Origin: Gemmataceae bacterium
GTDB taxonomy: Bacteria > Planctomycetota > Planctomycetia > Gemmatales > Gemmataceae
Direction of reading: 5' to 3'
Assembly (NCBI GenBank): GCA_019636445.1
Contig: JAHBXO010000043.1
Coordinates: forward strand, 1 to 44,975
DNA length: 44,975 bases
Made by a program: the position numbers and the translations under genes. This document shows positions 22,446 through 30,362 of this stretch, piece after piece; positions within the stretch are counted from its first letter, which is position 1; the number at the start of each line of letters is the position of its first letter. The notes below the pieces were generated by a model. The model searched no databases. It was given only the letters and a program-made list of their open reading frames with translations, and had not been told where the DNA came from.

Positions 22446-22788
22446 TCAGCCGGAAACGTTGCGTTCGCCGTGCCCGGTCGCGGCCACGCTCGACCTGATC
22501 GGCGACAAGTGGACGTTGCTGATTCTCCGCGATCTCTTTGCCGGGAAGTCCCGCTACCGGGATCTTGTTTCATCTCCGGAAGGGATCGCGACGAACATCC
22601 TCGCGGCCCGGCTCGAACAGCTGGTCTCGTCGGGAATGATCGCTGCCCGGCCCTCCCCGGAACGGGCGGGCAGTTCGGAATACCACCTCACCGAGCGCGG
22701 TCGGTCGCTCTTTCCGGTTCTGGTCGCGATGCGCGACTGGGGTCTGGCGAATGTGCCCGGAACGGAGGTCCGGGTTCAGGTTGTTTGA
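22402..22788 (+). CDS. HxlR-family winged-helix regulator, second gene after DinB
   Basis: The product matches HxlR proteins: SPCPVAATLDLIGDKWTLLILRDLFAGKSRYRDL, then IATNILAARLEQLVSSGMI as the recognition and wing part, and YHLTERGRSLFPVLVAMRDWG. The N-terminal cysteine in PCPV is the position used for redox sensing in several members. The start is uncertain: GTG 22402 gives 128 residues and overlaps the DinB-like gene, while a TTG at 22459 directly before RSPCPV would give a more usual N-terminus. It probably represses its operon through the ACTTGCA/TGCAAGT palindrome. Confidence 0.85.
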   Translation: MRKSPASSKARRKLDQPETLRSPCPVAATLDLIGDKWTLLILRDLFAGKSRYRDLVSSPEGIATNILAARLEQLVSSGMIAARPSPERAGSSEYHLTERGRSLFPVLVAMRDWGLANVPGTEVRVQVV

Positions 22789-22813
22789 GTTTGCCCGATG
22801 GCCTCGATGATGA

Positions 22814-23503
22814 TCAACCCGACGATTTCTTCGCGACGCGCTTCGCCACGAGGGGGCGCTTGAGGTCGCGGAGGGCATCCTTGCCGATCCAGCGGCGCGT
22901 GGAGTCGTCGCTGGCGGCGAGGTGGGTCGCTAGCTCGAGGGACGCGGAATGCAGGATCGGGCTGCGGCCGCCGATGGCGCGGAGCGCCCAGCTCACCGCC
23001 TTCTTCACAAAATTACGTCCGTCGTCCGTGGCCGTCTCGACGAGCGGCAGACAGTCCACGAACGGTTCGTCCGTCGCTTTCTTGTCATGCAGGGCCAGGC
23101 TTGCGAGCAGGGCGAAGGCGGCGCGCTTCTCGAACTCGGGCTTCCGCTTCGCCCAGCCCTTCACCTTCTTCCAGGCGTGCGGAACCCGGTCGAAGAGGTG
23201 GAAGCAGGCCGTGTCGCAGATGGCCCAGCTATCGAAGTCCTTGCACCACGCGTCCATCATCGCCGACGTCACCTGCGCCGGATCGGCGACGAAGCAGGCG
23301 AGGATTCGTGCCTCGTACAGCCCGTCGGCCCAGAGCGCCAGCGCGAGGCCGTGGTTCCGGCCGAGTGTCTTGCCGAGGTTGCGCAGCGTGCCGACCGGGA
23401 TGCCGACGGCGTTGCCGTTCGGGATGCCGAAGCGCGCCATGCCGACGCGATGTTGTTCCGACGCGATCGAGCGAAGGTGTGCGAGGACTTCGACGGGGGT
23501 CAC
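22814..23503 (-). CDS. AlkD-like DNA alkylation repair protein
   Basis: The 229-residue HEAT-repeat protein resembles AlkD glycosylases: MARFGIPNGNAVGIPVGTLRNLGKTLG near the N-terminus, ALWADGLYEARILACFVADP, the WAICDTACFHLF region, and FVKKAVSWALRAIG, where the conserved KKA(V/I)SW helix lies. AlkD removes bulky or cationic alkyl adducts from DNA. The gene overlaps the stop of the double DUF1801 gene by 4 bases and is the last of a four-gene ArsR-led operon. Confidence 0.88.
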   Translation of the reverse strand: MTPVEVLAHLRSIASEQHRVGMARFGIPNGNAVGIPVGTLRNLGKTLGRNHGLALALWADGLYEARILACFVADPAQVTSAMMDAWCKDFDSWAICDTACFHLFDRVPHAWKKVKGWAKRKPEFEKRAAFALLASLALHDKKATDEPFVDCLPLVETATDDGRNFVKKAVSWALRAIGGRSPILHSASLELATHLAASDDSTRRWIGKDALRDLKRPLVAKRVAKKSSG

Positions 23504-24249
23504 GCGCTTGCTCCCTTCGGCAACCGGGCGATCCAGGCCTTCACCAACATCTTGACCGCGGCCGCCTTCGATTCCAGATCATCCAGCGATGTGAACTCGA
23601 CGAGTGCCCGGTCCGGTCCGAGCAATTTCAAGAGACCCTTCGGATCGGGGACGGTCATCGTCGCTCCCTTCTTCGCGCCGGCGTGGAGGATGAGCCGCAG
23701 CGAGCGCGGGCCGTGCGTGTTGATCGTGGCGAACCATTCCGTGGTTCGATAGCTCGGCGAGTTCCACTTCACGCCCTCGACGATCGACGGGTGGACGGAG
23801 CGGACGATCGCGCGCAGGCGTTCGATCTTTTCGCGGCGTGGGGCGGACTTCACGGACTTCATCCACGCTTCGACATCGGAGGGCTTAGGCATCACCTTCG
23901 CCGCAATCTCGTCGGTGCGCACCTTCAGGATCTTCTTCAACAACGCGACGGGCAGCGGCTTCGCGGGCGGGAAGCGCACGGTTCCCTTCTCGACCTCGTA
24001 CTTCGCCAGGTCGGCCGACAGTTCCGACAGCACACGGCCGCTCATCGGGTAGAGCGAGCAATGCTCCTTCCAGCCGCCGAACGCGACGAGGCCTTTGCCA
24101 TGGAGCTTGAACGCCGGCAGCCCGTAGCTGACGCACTCGACGGCGTCGGGCGCAAGCGCATGCACGCGCCGGCGCAGCGTCTCGAGAGCGGCGCGCGCCT
24201 CCGGAGTCATCGCGGCCAGGCACTCGTCGAACGTCGTCGGTTTCTTCAT
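23500..24249 (-). CDS. Tandem DUF1801 (YdhG/frataxin-like fold) protein
   Basis: The 249-residue protein contains two copies of the DUF1801 fold. The first (residues 5-110) has CVSYGLPAFKLHGKGLVAFGGWKEHCSLYP, the classic iron-chaperone-like pattern. The second (125-240) has IVEGVKWNSPSYRTTEWFATIN and LHAGAKKG. Most DUF1801 proteins have one domain of about 130 residues, so this is a fusion of two different subtypes. Overlaps of 4 bases on both sides place it inside the ArsR-SRPBCC-DUF1801-AlkD operon. Fe or ligand binding is suggested only by fold relatives. Confidence 0.85.
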   Translation of the reverse strand: MKKPTTFDECLAAMTPEARAALETLRRRVHALAPDAVECVSYGLPAFKLHGKGLVAFGGWKEHCSLYPMSGRVLSELSADLAKYEVEKGTVRFPPAKPLPVALLKKILKVRTDEIAAKVMPKPSDVEAWMKSVKSAPRREKIERLRAIVRSVHPSIVEGVKWNSPSYRTTEWFATINTHGPRSLRLILHAGAKKGATMTVPDPKGLLKLLGPDRALVEFTSLDDLESKAAAVKMLVKAWIARLPKGASA

Positions 24250-24740
24250 GCTCCACCTGCCGCGAGGATCGCGTCGAGGCGCTGATAGCCAACCTCCATG
24301 CCGTCGTCCATGCCGGAGCGAAGCGCCCCGTCGCGGGCGTCCTTCGAGTCGTAGGCGAGCGTCATGGTCATGTGCGTGCGGGCACCCTGTTCCACGAGGA
24401 TCATCGTGACGTGCTGCGTGCCCATCGGCGGGCAGTCCATGCCGACCATCTCGAACGTCTCGGTGCGGACCGATTTCTCGGGCGGCACGACTTCGATGTT
24501 TTCACCGGTCATCCGCATGTGCTCGCCGTTCGGACCGGTCCATTCCCAGACGAACTTCCCGCCGGGCCGCTGGTCGTCCTCGCAGCGCGAGAGGCTCCAA
24601 CCGTCGAAGCCATAGCACCAGCGCTTGAGATATTCCGGCTTCGTCATCGTGTCCCAGACGAGCGGCCGCGGGGCGTCGAACGTGCGTGTCATGCGCACGG
24701 TGGTGTCGGTCGGCGTGGTCACCTGCAGTTTCTTCAGCAT
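24246..24740 (-). CDS. SRPBCC/AHSA1-domain protein
   Basis: The 164-residue protein shows the AHSA1-type start VRMTRTFDAPRPLVWDTMTKPEYLKRWCYG, the central RPGGKFVWEWTGPNGE strand, and the C-terminal helix MDDGMEVGYQRLDAILA. It is only distantly similar to the SRPBCC protein at 21332-21799, so the two cassettes are related in design rather than recent copies. It lies 13 bases downstream of the ArsR stop. Its ligand is unknown. Confidence 0.9.
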   Translation of the reverse strand: MLKKLQVTTPTDTTVRMTRTFDAPRPLVWDTMTKPEYLKRWCYGFDGWSLSRCEDDQRPGGKFVWEWTGPNGEHMRMTGENIEVVPPEKSVRTETFEMVGMDCPPMGTQHVTMILVEQGARTHMTMTLAYDSKDARDGALRSGMDDGMEVGYQRLDAILAAGGA

Positions 24741-24753
24741 GGTGGTCTCCGGG

Positions 24754-25110
24754 TCAGGAAGGGGACTGTTTCAGTTCGTCCAGCAAGGCGTCGAGGCGTT
24801 CGAAGTTCGCTTCCCAGAGCTTGCGGTAGTTCTCGAGCCACTCGTCCGCCTCCGCGAGGGGCTGGGCGTCGATCTTGCGCGGGCGGCACTGCGCTTGCTT
24901 GCCGCGGGTGATGAGGCCGGCGCGTTCGAGCACCTTCAGATGCTTCGAGATCGCCGGCTGACTCATCTCGAACGGCTTGGCCAGTTCGTTCACCGTCGCT
25001 TCGCCTTTGGCGAGGCGTGACAGGATGGCGCGGCGGGTCGGGTCCGCGAGGGCGGCGAAGGTCGCACTGAGGCGGTCGGGCGCGGGCGATCGTCGGGCGG
25101 ACGTATTCAT
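24754..25110 (-). CDS. ArsR-family regulator leading the SRPBCC-DUF1801-AlkD operon
   Basis: The 118-residue protein has the ArsR winged helix: TFAALADPTRRAILSRLAKGEATVNELAKPFEMSQPAISKHLKVLERAGLITRGKQAQ. The RKIDAQPLAEADEWLENYRKLWEANFERLDALLDEL tail is typical of AHSA1-paired regulators. No metal site is present. The ATG at 25110 lies within a perfect ATAACC-TTTT-GGTTAT palindrome, so binding of the protein would block its own initiation region. The open frame continues upstream, but those codons lie beyond the promoter. Confidence 0.92.
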   Translation of the reverse strand: MNTSARRSPAPDRLSATFAALADPTRRAILSRLAKGEATVNELAKPFEMSQPAISKHLKVLERAGLITRGKQAQCRPRKIDAQPLAEADEWLENYRKLWEANFERLDALLDELKQSPS

Positions 25111-25146
25111 AACCAAAAGGTTATATTCGTACGGCGCGAGTGTCAA
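25109..25146 (-). promoter_or_regulatory. ArsR operator and promoter overlapping the start codon
   Basis: ATAACC-AAAA-GGTTAT (25109-25124) is a perfect inverted repeat. On the minus strand, TTGACA (25146-25141) and TATAAC (25125-25120) form a promoter with a short 15-base spacer. The -10 box overlaps the palindrome, and transcription would start 2-3 bases from the ATG at 25110. Confidence 0.65.
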
Positions 25147-25277
25147 CCGAAATCCGAGGATTACGACATCGGAGTGCAAACTTTCGGAAGCGCCTCGAAT
25201 CCGAAATGGAAAAAAGCGAAAACGGCGGGCGGATTTCCCCTCGCACGGGTGCGGTTCGTTCGGATAGGCTTGGCGAC

Positions 25278-26048
25278 ATGAACCGACGCCGATTCCTTCA
25301 GATGCTCGCGCCATCCGCCGCCGCCTTGGCTTTCGGAGGAGCCGGTTACGGGTTCTACGAGGCGAGTAGCGTGTCGATCGAACGGCCGACGTTCGCGCTG
25401 GCCGGACTGCCGAAACCGCTCGACGGCGTCACGGTCGCGTTCCTCACCGACATCCTCCACGGCCCATACCAGGACGACGAATACCTGCGCGCGATCGTCC
25501 GCACCACGAACCTGCTCGACCCCGACGTGATCGTGCTCGGCGGCAATTACGCCCTGCGGGATCCGAAGCACATCCGGCCGACGTTCGAACTGCTCAAGGA
25601 CCTGCGCGCCCCGATGGGCAAATTCGGCGTGCTCGGCTCGCACGATCATCGCCTGGGCGCGGACGCGGTGCGCGACGGAATGAAACGAGCGAGGATCGCC
25701 GACCTGAGCGATGCGGGCGCATGGCTCGCGCGCGGGCGGGAGCGCATCCGGCTCGCGAGCGCGGACGACACCGAGAGCGGGACGGAATCGCGCATCCTCG
25801 TGCACAACGATCCGGCGATTGCCGAGACGGTGAGGGATCCGCGCGTGAAGCTCGTGCTGGGGTCGATCAATCGCGGCGGCCAGTTGAACGTGCCGGGTGT
25901 CGGCTCGCCGTGGGCGGGAAAGTACGCGGCCGGGTTCGTGAAGGCCCCCGAAACGATGGCGTACGTCTCGCGCGGCCTCGGCGTCGCCGGTTTACCAGTG
26001 CGCTATGGCAGCCGACCGGAGATCACGTTGCTGACGGTGCGAGTCTAG
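25278..26048 (+). CDS. Tat-exported metallophosphoesterase-like protein with degenerate active site
   Basis: The 256-residue protein begins with a Tat signal (MNRRRFLQMLAPSAAALAFG) and then follows the YkuE-type calcineurin phosphoesterase fold from end to end, closing with the typical KYAAGFVKAP...YVSRGLGVAGLPVRYGSRPEI segment. The metal ligands are mostly lost. Of the usual D.H the aspartate D58 stays but the histidine is L60. GD has become GN (N90), GNHD has become GSHD (S121), and GHTHGGQ has become GSINRGGQ (S196, N198). H122 and H176 remain. It is therefore probably not a phosphoesterase. It stands alone, 167 bases from the divergent ArsR gene. Confidence 0.82.
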   Translation: MNRRRFLQMLAPSAAALAFGGAGYGFYEASSVSIERPTFALAGLPKPLDGVTVAFLTDILHGPYQDDEYLRAIVRTTNLLDPDVIVLGGNYALRDPKHIRPTFELLKDLRAPMGKFGVLGSHDHRLGADAVRDGMKRARIADLSDAGAWLARGRERIRLASADDTESGTESRILVHNDPAIAETVRDPRVKLVLGSINRGGQLNVPGVGSPWAGKYAAGFVKAPETMAYVSRGLGVAGLPVRYGSRPEITLLTVRV

Positions 26049-26079
26049 CCGAAACGTGAAGTCTTCGGAGCGTAGCACG

Positions 26080-26694
26080 TCAACCCGCGAGGTTCCACGT
26101 CTGGTTCGTCTTCAAATTGGACACCTCCACCCGCACCGGAACGCTCCCGGGTATTACACCGTATCGCACCGGCAAGACCACCGAATCGAGTATCGCACCG
26201 TTCGTTTCATCCGACCGGCCGACGGACGCGAGCTTGCCCGCGTCGAGCCGGAATAGTTCCACTGCCCACGGATCACGCTCGATCACGACGAACTCGCGCA
26301 CCCCGATCGACTCGTAAAACGCCAATTTGATCAGCGGGTCTTCCGTGTCGCTGATGACTTCGACGACGATGTCCGGTCCGCCGAACCAATGCGTGGACCT
26401 GTCGATCGCACGCCCAGATCGCAGTGCGACCAATGCATCCGGGCAGCGATAGTTGACCGTCCAGTCCCGATCGCGATCGGAGACGTTTCCACCGGTCGAA
26501 GCGAAATCGCCCGCCTCCAGGTCGATCGCCGAAGTGAACGCGAGCGCGAGTTTGAGTTGGACAAGGAAATGCTCGTTGTTGGGCATCGGTGGCATGTAAT
26601 CCTCCCCGTCCCATACCTCGCGAAACCGATCCTGATCGCGCAGCGTCCCGTCGGTTGGTTGCGAGAACCGGTCCACGGTCGCACTCGTTCCCAT
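26080..26694 (-). CDS. Uma2 family (DUF820) putative restriction-endonuclease-fold protein
   Basis: The 204-residue protein has the Uma2/DUF820 pattern of the PD-(D/E)xK superfamily: an N-terminal DRFREVWDGEDYMPPMPNNEHFLVQLKLALAF, a central RCPDALVAL, then GPDIVVEVISDTEDPLIKLAFYESIGVREFVVIER with the D...EV...K catalytic-like residues. Uma2 genes occur in many copies in planctomycetes and cyanobacteria, and their biological role is not settled. The gene ends in a beta-rich tail (VRVEVSNLKTNQTWNLAG). It follows the large heme protein gene by 8 bases on the same strand. A start at 26694 gives the usual N-terminus. Confidence 0.85.
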   Translation of the reverse strand: MGTSATVDRFSQPTDGTLRDQDRFREVWDGEDYMPPMPNNEHFLVQLKLALAFTSAIDLEAGDFASTGGNVSDRDRDWTVNYRCPDALVALRSGRAIDRSTHWFGGPDIVVEVISDTEDPLIKLAFYESIGVREFVVIERDPWAVELFRLDAGKLASVGRSDETNGAILDSVVLPVRYGVIPGSVPVRVEVSNLKTNQTWNLAG

Positions 26695-26702
26695 GGTCCA
26701 CC

Positions 26703-29700
26703 TCAATTCTTGGGGGCATCCTTCAACGTCGCGAGAAACTCCACCACGTCGCGTAGTTCGCGCTTCGAGATCTTCTTGTACAGGTCCTCCGGCATCGCGC
26801 TCTTGTCGGGCTTCGGCTTGCCGTCCACGTCGTCGGCCGGGATCGTGATCAGCTTGTTCTCGGCCGTGATGAGCGTGATTTCCTTGGCAGTCTGCGTCTT
26901 CACGATGCCGCTGACCTGCTTGCCGTCGAGCGTGTCGATGATCACGCTCTGGAAGCCCATGGCGATCTTGGCGTTCGGGTTGACGATCGACTCCAGCAGG
27001 TACAGGCGGTCCTTCATGGCGGCGATGCCGTTGAGCGCGGGGCCGACGTCGCCGCCCTGGCCGTCGAGCTTGTGGCAGCGGGTGCAGTAGACGGCGGCGT
27101 TGTTCAGCACGATCTCGCGGCCGCGCTCGGCATCGCCGCCCGAGAGGGCTTCGAGGTTCCGCTTGACCATGTCGCCGGCTGCCTTCGCGCGCGTCTGCTT
27201 GTCGTAGTCGGCGAGCTTCTCTCGCAGCGGGGCGTGAAGCTTGAGGTTCCGCGTGCGCGTCCGGGCCTCGGCCGCTTCCAGCACGTCGAGTTTGAGTGCT
27301 TCGGGAACCTTGTCGGCGATGAGCCGGTCGAGCCAATCGGCGAGGGCGGCATCGATCTCCTGCGATTCCTTCATGGTGCCGAGCACGCCGAAGGCCATCT
27401 GCTTCTCGATCGTGGCGGCCTGCTCGTCCTTCAGCAGGGCCGGCAGGTCCTTCGCGGCGGCGGTCGGGTTCGCCTTGGCCAGCACGACACGGGCAGCGGC
27501 GCGCAGCTTCGGAATGGAGGATTCGAGTGCCGCCTTCGCCGTGTCGTTCAGTTCCTTCGCCTTGAGCGCTTCGAGGGCGAAAAGGCTCTCGGCCCGCGTC
27601 GAGCCGGAGAGCTTGGCGTCGGCCACCATGCTGGCGAGCAGCGCGCCGACTTCCGTCAGACCGAGCTTTGCGACCAGTTGCACCGCCTCCTTGCGCACGG
27701 CATCCGAGCCGACGAATAGTTTGGCGACCACCGGTTTCACGGCGTTCACGGCGACGGCCGGGTCGCGGTCCGGCAGTTCCTGGCGGCAGCCGGTGACGGC
27801 GTCGCGCTTCGATGGCTTGGCCCATTCGCCGAGCAGCTTGAGGGCCGAGATGCGCACCGCGTCCGGCTCGGAGGCGCGGGCGGCGAAGTTCGCGACGCGG
27901 GTCGCGGCTTCCGGCGTGCCGAGCTTCAGGTTCGCGCTGATGGCGCGGAACGCGACGGCTTCGGGCAGGCCGGGCTTGTCGGCAAGCGCCGCGAGCGCGG
28001 ACAGGGCAAATTTGAAGAACAATTCTTGATTGGTATTAACTGAAATATCATCGTGAATGGCTCGCGCAATCTCTGTGAGAACTTTGGGATCGTCAGTATC
28101 TCGCGGCGTGCTCGGCATCCCCAATTTTCGACATACCACGACCAGACCGAGATCTACCGATGAAGACTCCAACTTTCTCGCCTCAGCCCAGAGTAGACGT
28201 AATATTTGCGTCGGTCCTTCTCGATAGCGTTCGTCATATGTCTTGAAGGCTTGTGTCAATCCTTCAATCGCCGCCTGGCGGAGGTACACGTCTTTGTCGG
28301 CATTCGCTTTCAACACTTCGAGCGCCGGAAGCCAAGAACTGGAATTCTTCTTCGTCTGATCGACCGAGTTCTCAGGCAAAAGTTTGCCCATGCTCACGAG
28401 CAGGTTCGCCTTCACGCGGTTGTCACTCTCCGTTTTCAACTGCGTCGCGAGGGTGTTCCACGCCCCGACGTACTTCCCCAGCGTCTTCGCCGTCGATGCG
28501 CGAACCTCAACGTCTTCGTCCTTGAACAACGTCTTCGCGCTCTGTAGTAGCAACGACGAGTTCTTGCCGCCGCCTTCGATCATGCCGAGGCCCCAGATCG
28601 CGTGCAGGCGGGCGAGGCGGTTTGCCTTCTTGCCCTGCGCCAAAGCCGCGAGCTTGAACGCGACGTTTTTGTGATCGGCCTTCGCCTTGTTCGCCAGCTC
28701 GAACTGCGCTTCGAGCCGCACGTTCTGGTGCGGGTGACTCAAGAGCTTCACCAGCTCGTCCACGTTCAACTTTTCCAGCCCGTCGGCCAGCAGCTTGCGG
28801 GCTTCCTCGATCGCGGGGTTCTTCATCGCCTCCGGGTCGGTCGCACGGAACAGGCGGCCCCGGTTTGGCTTGTCCCATCCGCCGATCCAGTCGCTCCAGT
28901 AGAACGCGCCGTCCGGCCCGAACTCGCAATCGGTCGGCACCACGCCCTGCACGAACGGCCGGAGGTTCACCACCTCGAAGCTCGCCCCCTTCGGCTTCAC
29001 GGCCAGCGTCCAGATCTTGCTGTTAGCCGGGCTGGCGGTGAAGTCGCAGGCGAAGAAGTGATCCTTGTACTTGTCGTTCAACCCGACGCCGGGGTAGTGC
29101 GTCAGGCCCGACGGTCCGTTGCCGAAGTGCGCGAGCGGCGGCACGATGTACGCCGGTTGCCCCTCGTGCTGGAGGTGCCAGAGTTTCTCGGTGTTCCACG
29201 GCCCGCGGTTCTGCTGCGGCACGTCCGGGGTGTGCATGTGCGTGCCGTACTGGTAGCCACAGCGCCAGCCGCTGTCGCCGCCCTCGACGATCTGCACCCA
29301 GCGGGCGCTGTCGCCGGAGTCGCAGTTGTTGTCGTAGGTGAAGAGGTTGCCGAAGTCGTCGAAGGCCAACTCCTGCGGGTTTCGCAGGCCGGTGTGGACG
29401 ATCTCCAGATTCGAACCGTCGAGGTCGCAGCGGAGGACGGCGCCGGCGTCGGGATAGTACAGGTGCTTGCCTTCCTTGTTGACGACGTTCATGCCGCGGT
29501 CGCCGATGCTGAAGTAGAGTTTGCCGTCCGGCCCCATGCGCAGGCCGTGGAGGTCGTGGCCCTGGAACTGGGCGCGCACGCCGAAGCCGCTGGCGAGCGA
29601 TTGCTTTTCATCCGCTTTGCCGTCGCCATCCTTGTCCTTGAGGAGATACAAGTCCGGGATGCAGGTGAAGTAGACGGAGCCTTTACGCGCCAGCACGCCG

Positions 29701-30176
29701 GCGGCGATGCCGTCCTCGAAGCGGTTGTAGCCGGCGCTGAAGGTCTCCGCCTTGTCGGCGTAGCCTTTGTTGCCGCTATCCCACAGCACGCGCACCCGGT
29801 CTTCGAACTTCTCGAACTGCGGATACTTGTGCTTCTTGTACATGGCCACGCGGTCCGCCACCGACTTGGCGCCGATGTCTTCGTCCAGCCAGTACATGTG
29901 CCCGCGGGTGTCCGGCACGCCGTCCTTGTACCGGTTCGCCTCCACGACGTAGCAGCGTCCGGCTTCGTCGAAGGCGAACGCGATCGGGTTCTGGAACTGC
30001 GGCTCGGCGGCCCATGCCGTCGCCTTCAAACCGCCTTCGATCTGCGCCCGCGCCGCCGAGGCGTCCGGTGAAGTCTCCCCCTTCTTCTTTTGCTTCTTTT
30101 CCTCTTCCGGCGGAACGGCCAAGGCAACCAGGCCCAGCATGGCCACGACGGCCAGTGAACGGATCCAGCGGGACAT
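26703..30176 (-). CDS. PVC-type heme-binding protein: membrane-bound dehydrogenase domain, HEAT repeats and C-terminal CxxCH
   Basis: The 1157-residue exported protein starts with a signal peptide (WIRSLAVVAMLGLVALAV). A six-bladed propeller-like domain of the Pirellula/Verrucomicrobium 'membrane-bound dehydrogenase' type follows (about 45-440; FAFDEAGRCYVVEANRYKDG, HDLHGLRMGPDGKLYFSIGDRG). Then come HEAT repeats (about 460-1000) and a cytochrome c-like domain with covalent heme motif C1031-TR-C1034-H1035 and a possible distal methionine in SAMPEDLY. Such proteins are a planctomycete speciality, probably in periplasmic sugar oxidation, but no substrate is proven. The stretch encoding residues about 622-720 is markedly AT-richer than the rest of the gene. 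Confidence 0.93.
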   Translation of the reverse strand: MSRWIRSLAVVAMLGLVALAVPPEEEKKQKKKGETSPDASAARAQIEGGLKATAWAAEPQFQNPIAFAFDEAGRCYVVEANRYKDGVPDTRGHMYWLDEDIGAKSVADRVAMYKKHKYPQFEKFEDRVRVLWDSGNKGYADKAETFSAGYNRFEDGIAAGVLARKGSVYFTCIPDLYLLKDKDGDGKADEKQSLASGFGVRAQFQGHDLHGLRMGPDGKLYFSIGDRGMNVVNKEGKHLYYPDAGAVLRCDLDGSNLEIVHTGLRNPQELAFDDFGNLFTYDNNCDSGDSARWVQIVEGGDSGWRCGYQYGTHMHTPDVPQQNRGPWNTEKLWHLQHEGQPAYIVPPLAHFGNGPSGLTHYPGVGLNDKYKDHFFACDFTASPANSKIWTLAVKPKGASFEVVNLRPFVQGVVPTDCEFGPDGAFYWSDWIGGWDKPNRGRLFRATDPEAMKNPAIEEARKLLADGLEKLNVDELVKLLSHPHQNVRLEAQFELANKAKADHKNVAFKLAALAQGKKANRLARLHAIWGLGMIEGGGKNSSLLLQSAKTLFKDEDVEVRASTAKTLGKYVGAWNTLATQLKTESDNRVKANLLVSMGKLLPENSVDQTKKNSSSWLPALEVLKANADKDVYLRQAAIEGLTQAFKTYDERYREGPTQILRLLWAEARKLESSSVDLGLVVVCRKLGMPSTPRDTDDPKVLTEIARAIHDDISVNTNQELFFKFALSALAALADKPGLPEAVAFRAISANLKLGTPEAATRVANFAARASEPDAVRISALKLLGEWAKPSKRDAVTGCRQELPDRDPAVAVNAVKPVVAKLFVGSDAVRKEAVQLVAKLGLTEVGALLASMVADAKLSGSTRAESLFALEALKAKELNDTAKAALESSIPKLRAAARVVLAKANPTAAAKDLPALLKDEQAATIEKQMAFGVLGTMKESQEIDAALADWLDRLIADKVPEALKLDVLEAAEARTRTRNLKLHAPLREKLADYDKQTRAKAAGDMVKRNLEALSGGDAERGREIVLNNAAVYCTRCHKLDGQGGDVGPALNGIAAMKDRLYLLESIVNPNAKIAMGFQSVIIDTLDGKQVSGIVKTQTAKEITLITAENKLITIPADDVDGKPKPDKSAMPEDLYKKISKRELRDVVEFLATLKDAPKN

Positions 30177-30328
30177 GACGACTCCGAAACGCGGAAGAGG
30201 CGGGTCCGTTCAGGTTATCGCGGGTTGGTGGATCGGACAACGCGCGTTCGAGCGTCCGCGTCGTTACAACCGGCACGGGTTCCCGCGCGGATTCCCGATT
30301 TCTCATCCCTTCATATCCCGACCGGCGT

Positions 30329-30334
30329 TAGAAT
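30329..30334 (+). promoter_or_regulatory. Probable -10 box (TAGAAT) of the DUF1559 gene
   Basis: TAGAAT lies 28 bases before the ATG at 30363, in the 186-base gap divergent from the heme protein gene. No -35 consensus is seen. Confidence 0.4.
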
Positions 30335-30362
30335 CAGATCGTCATCCGCCAAGAGTACTGCC

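Noticed and set aside
26695..27825. Long minus-strand open frame running in front of and continuous with the Uma2 gene
   Set aside because: Its first 370 residues are low-complexity R/G/A/Q-rich translation in another frame of the heme protein gene; only the part from 26694 is a real protein.
28602..30071. 489-residue plus-strand open frame inside the PVC-type heme protein gene
   Set aside because: Composition typical of an antisense shadow (V/A/H/R-rich), with no start signal or motif.
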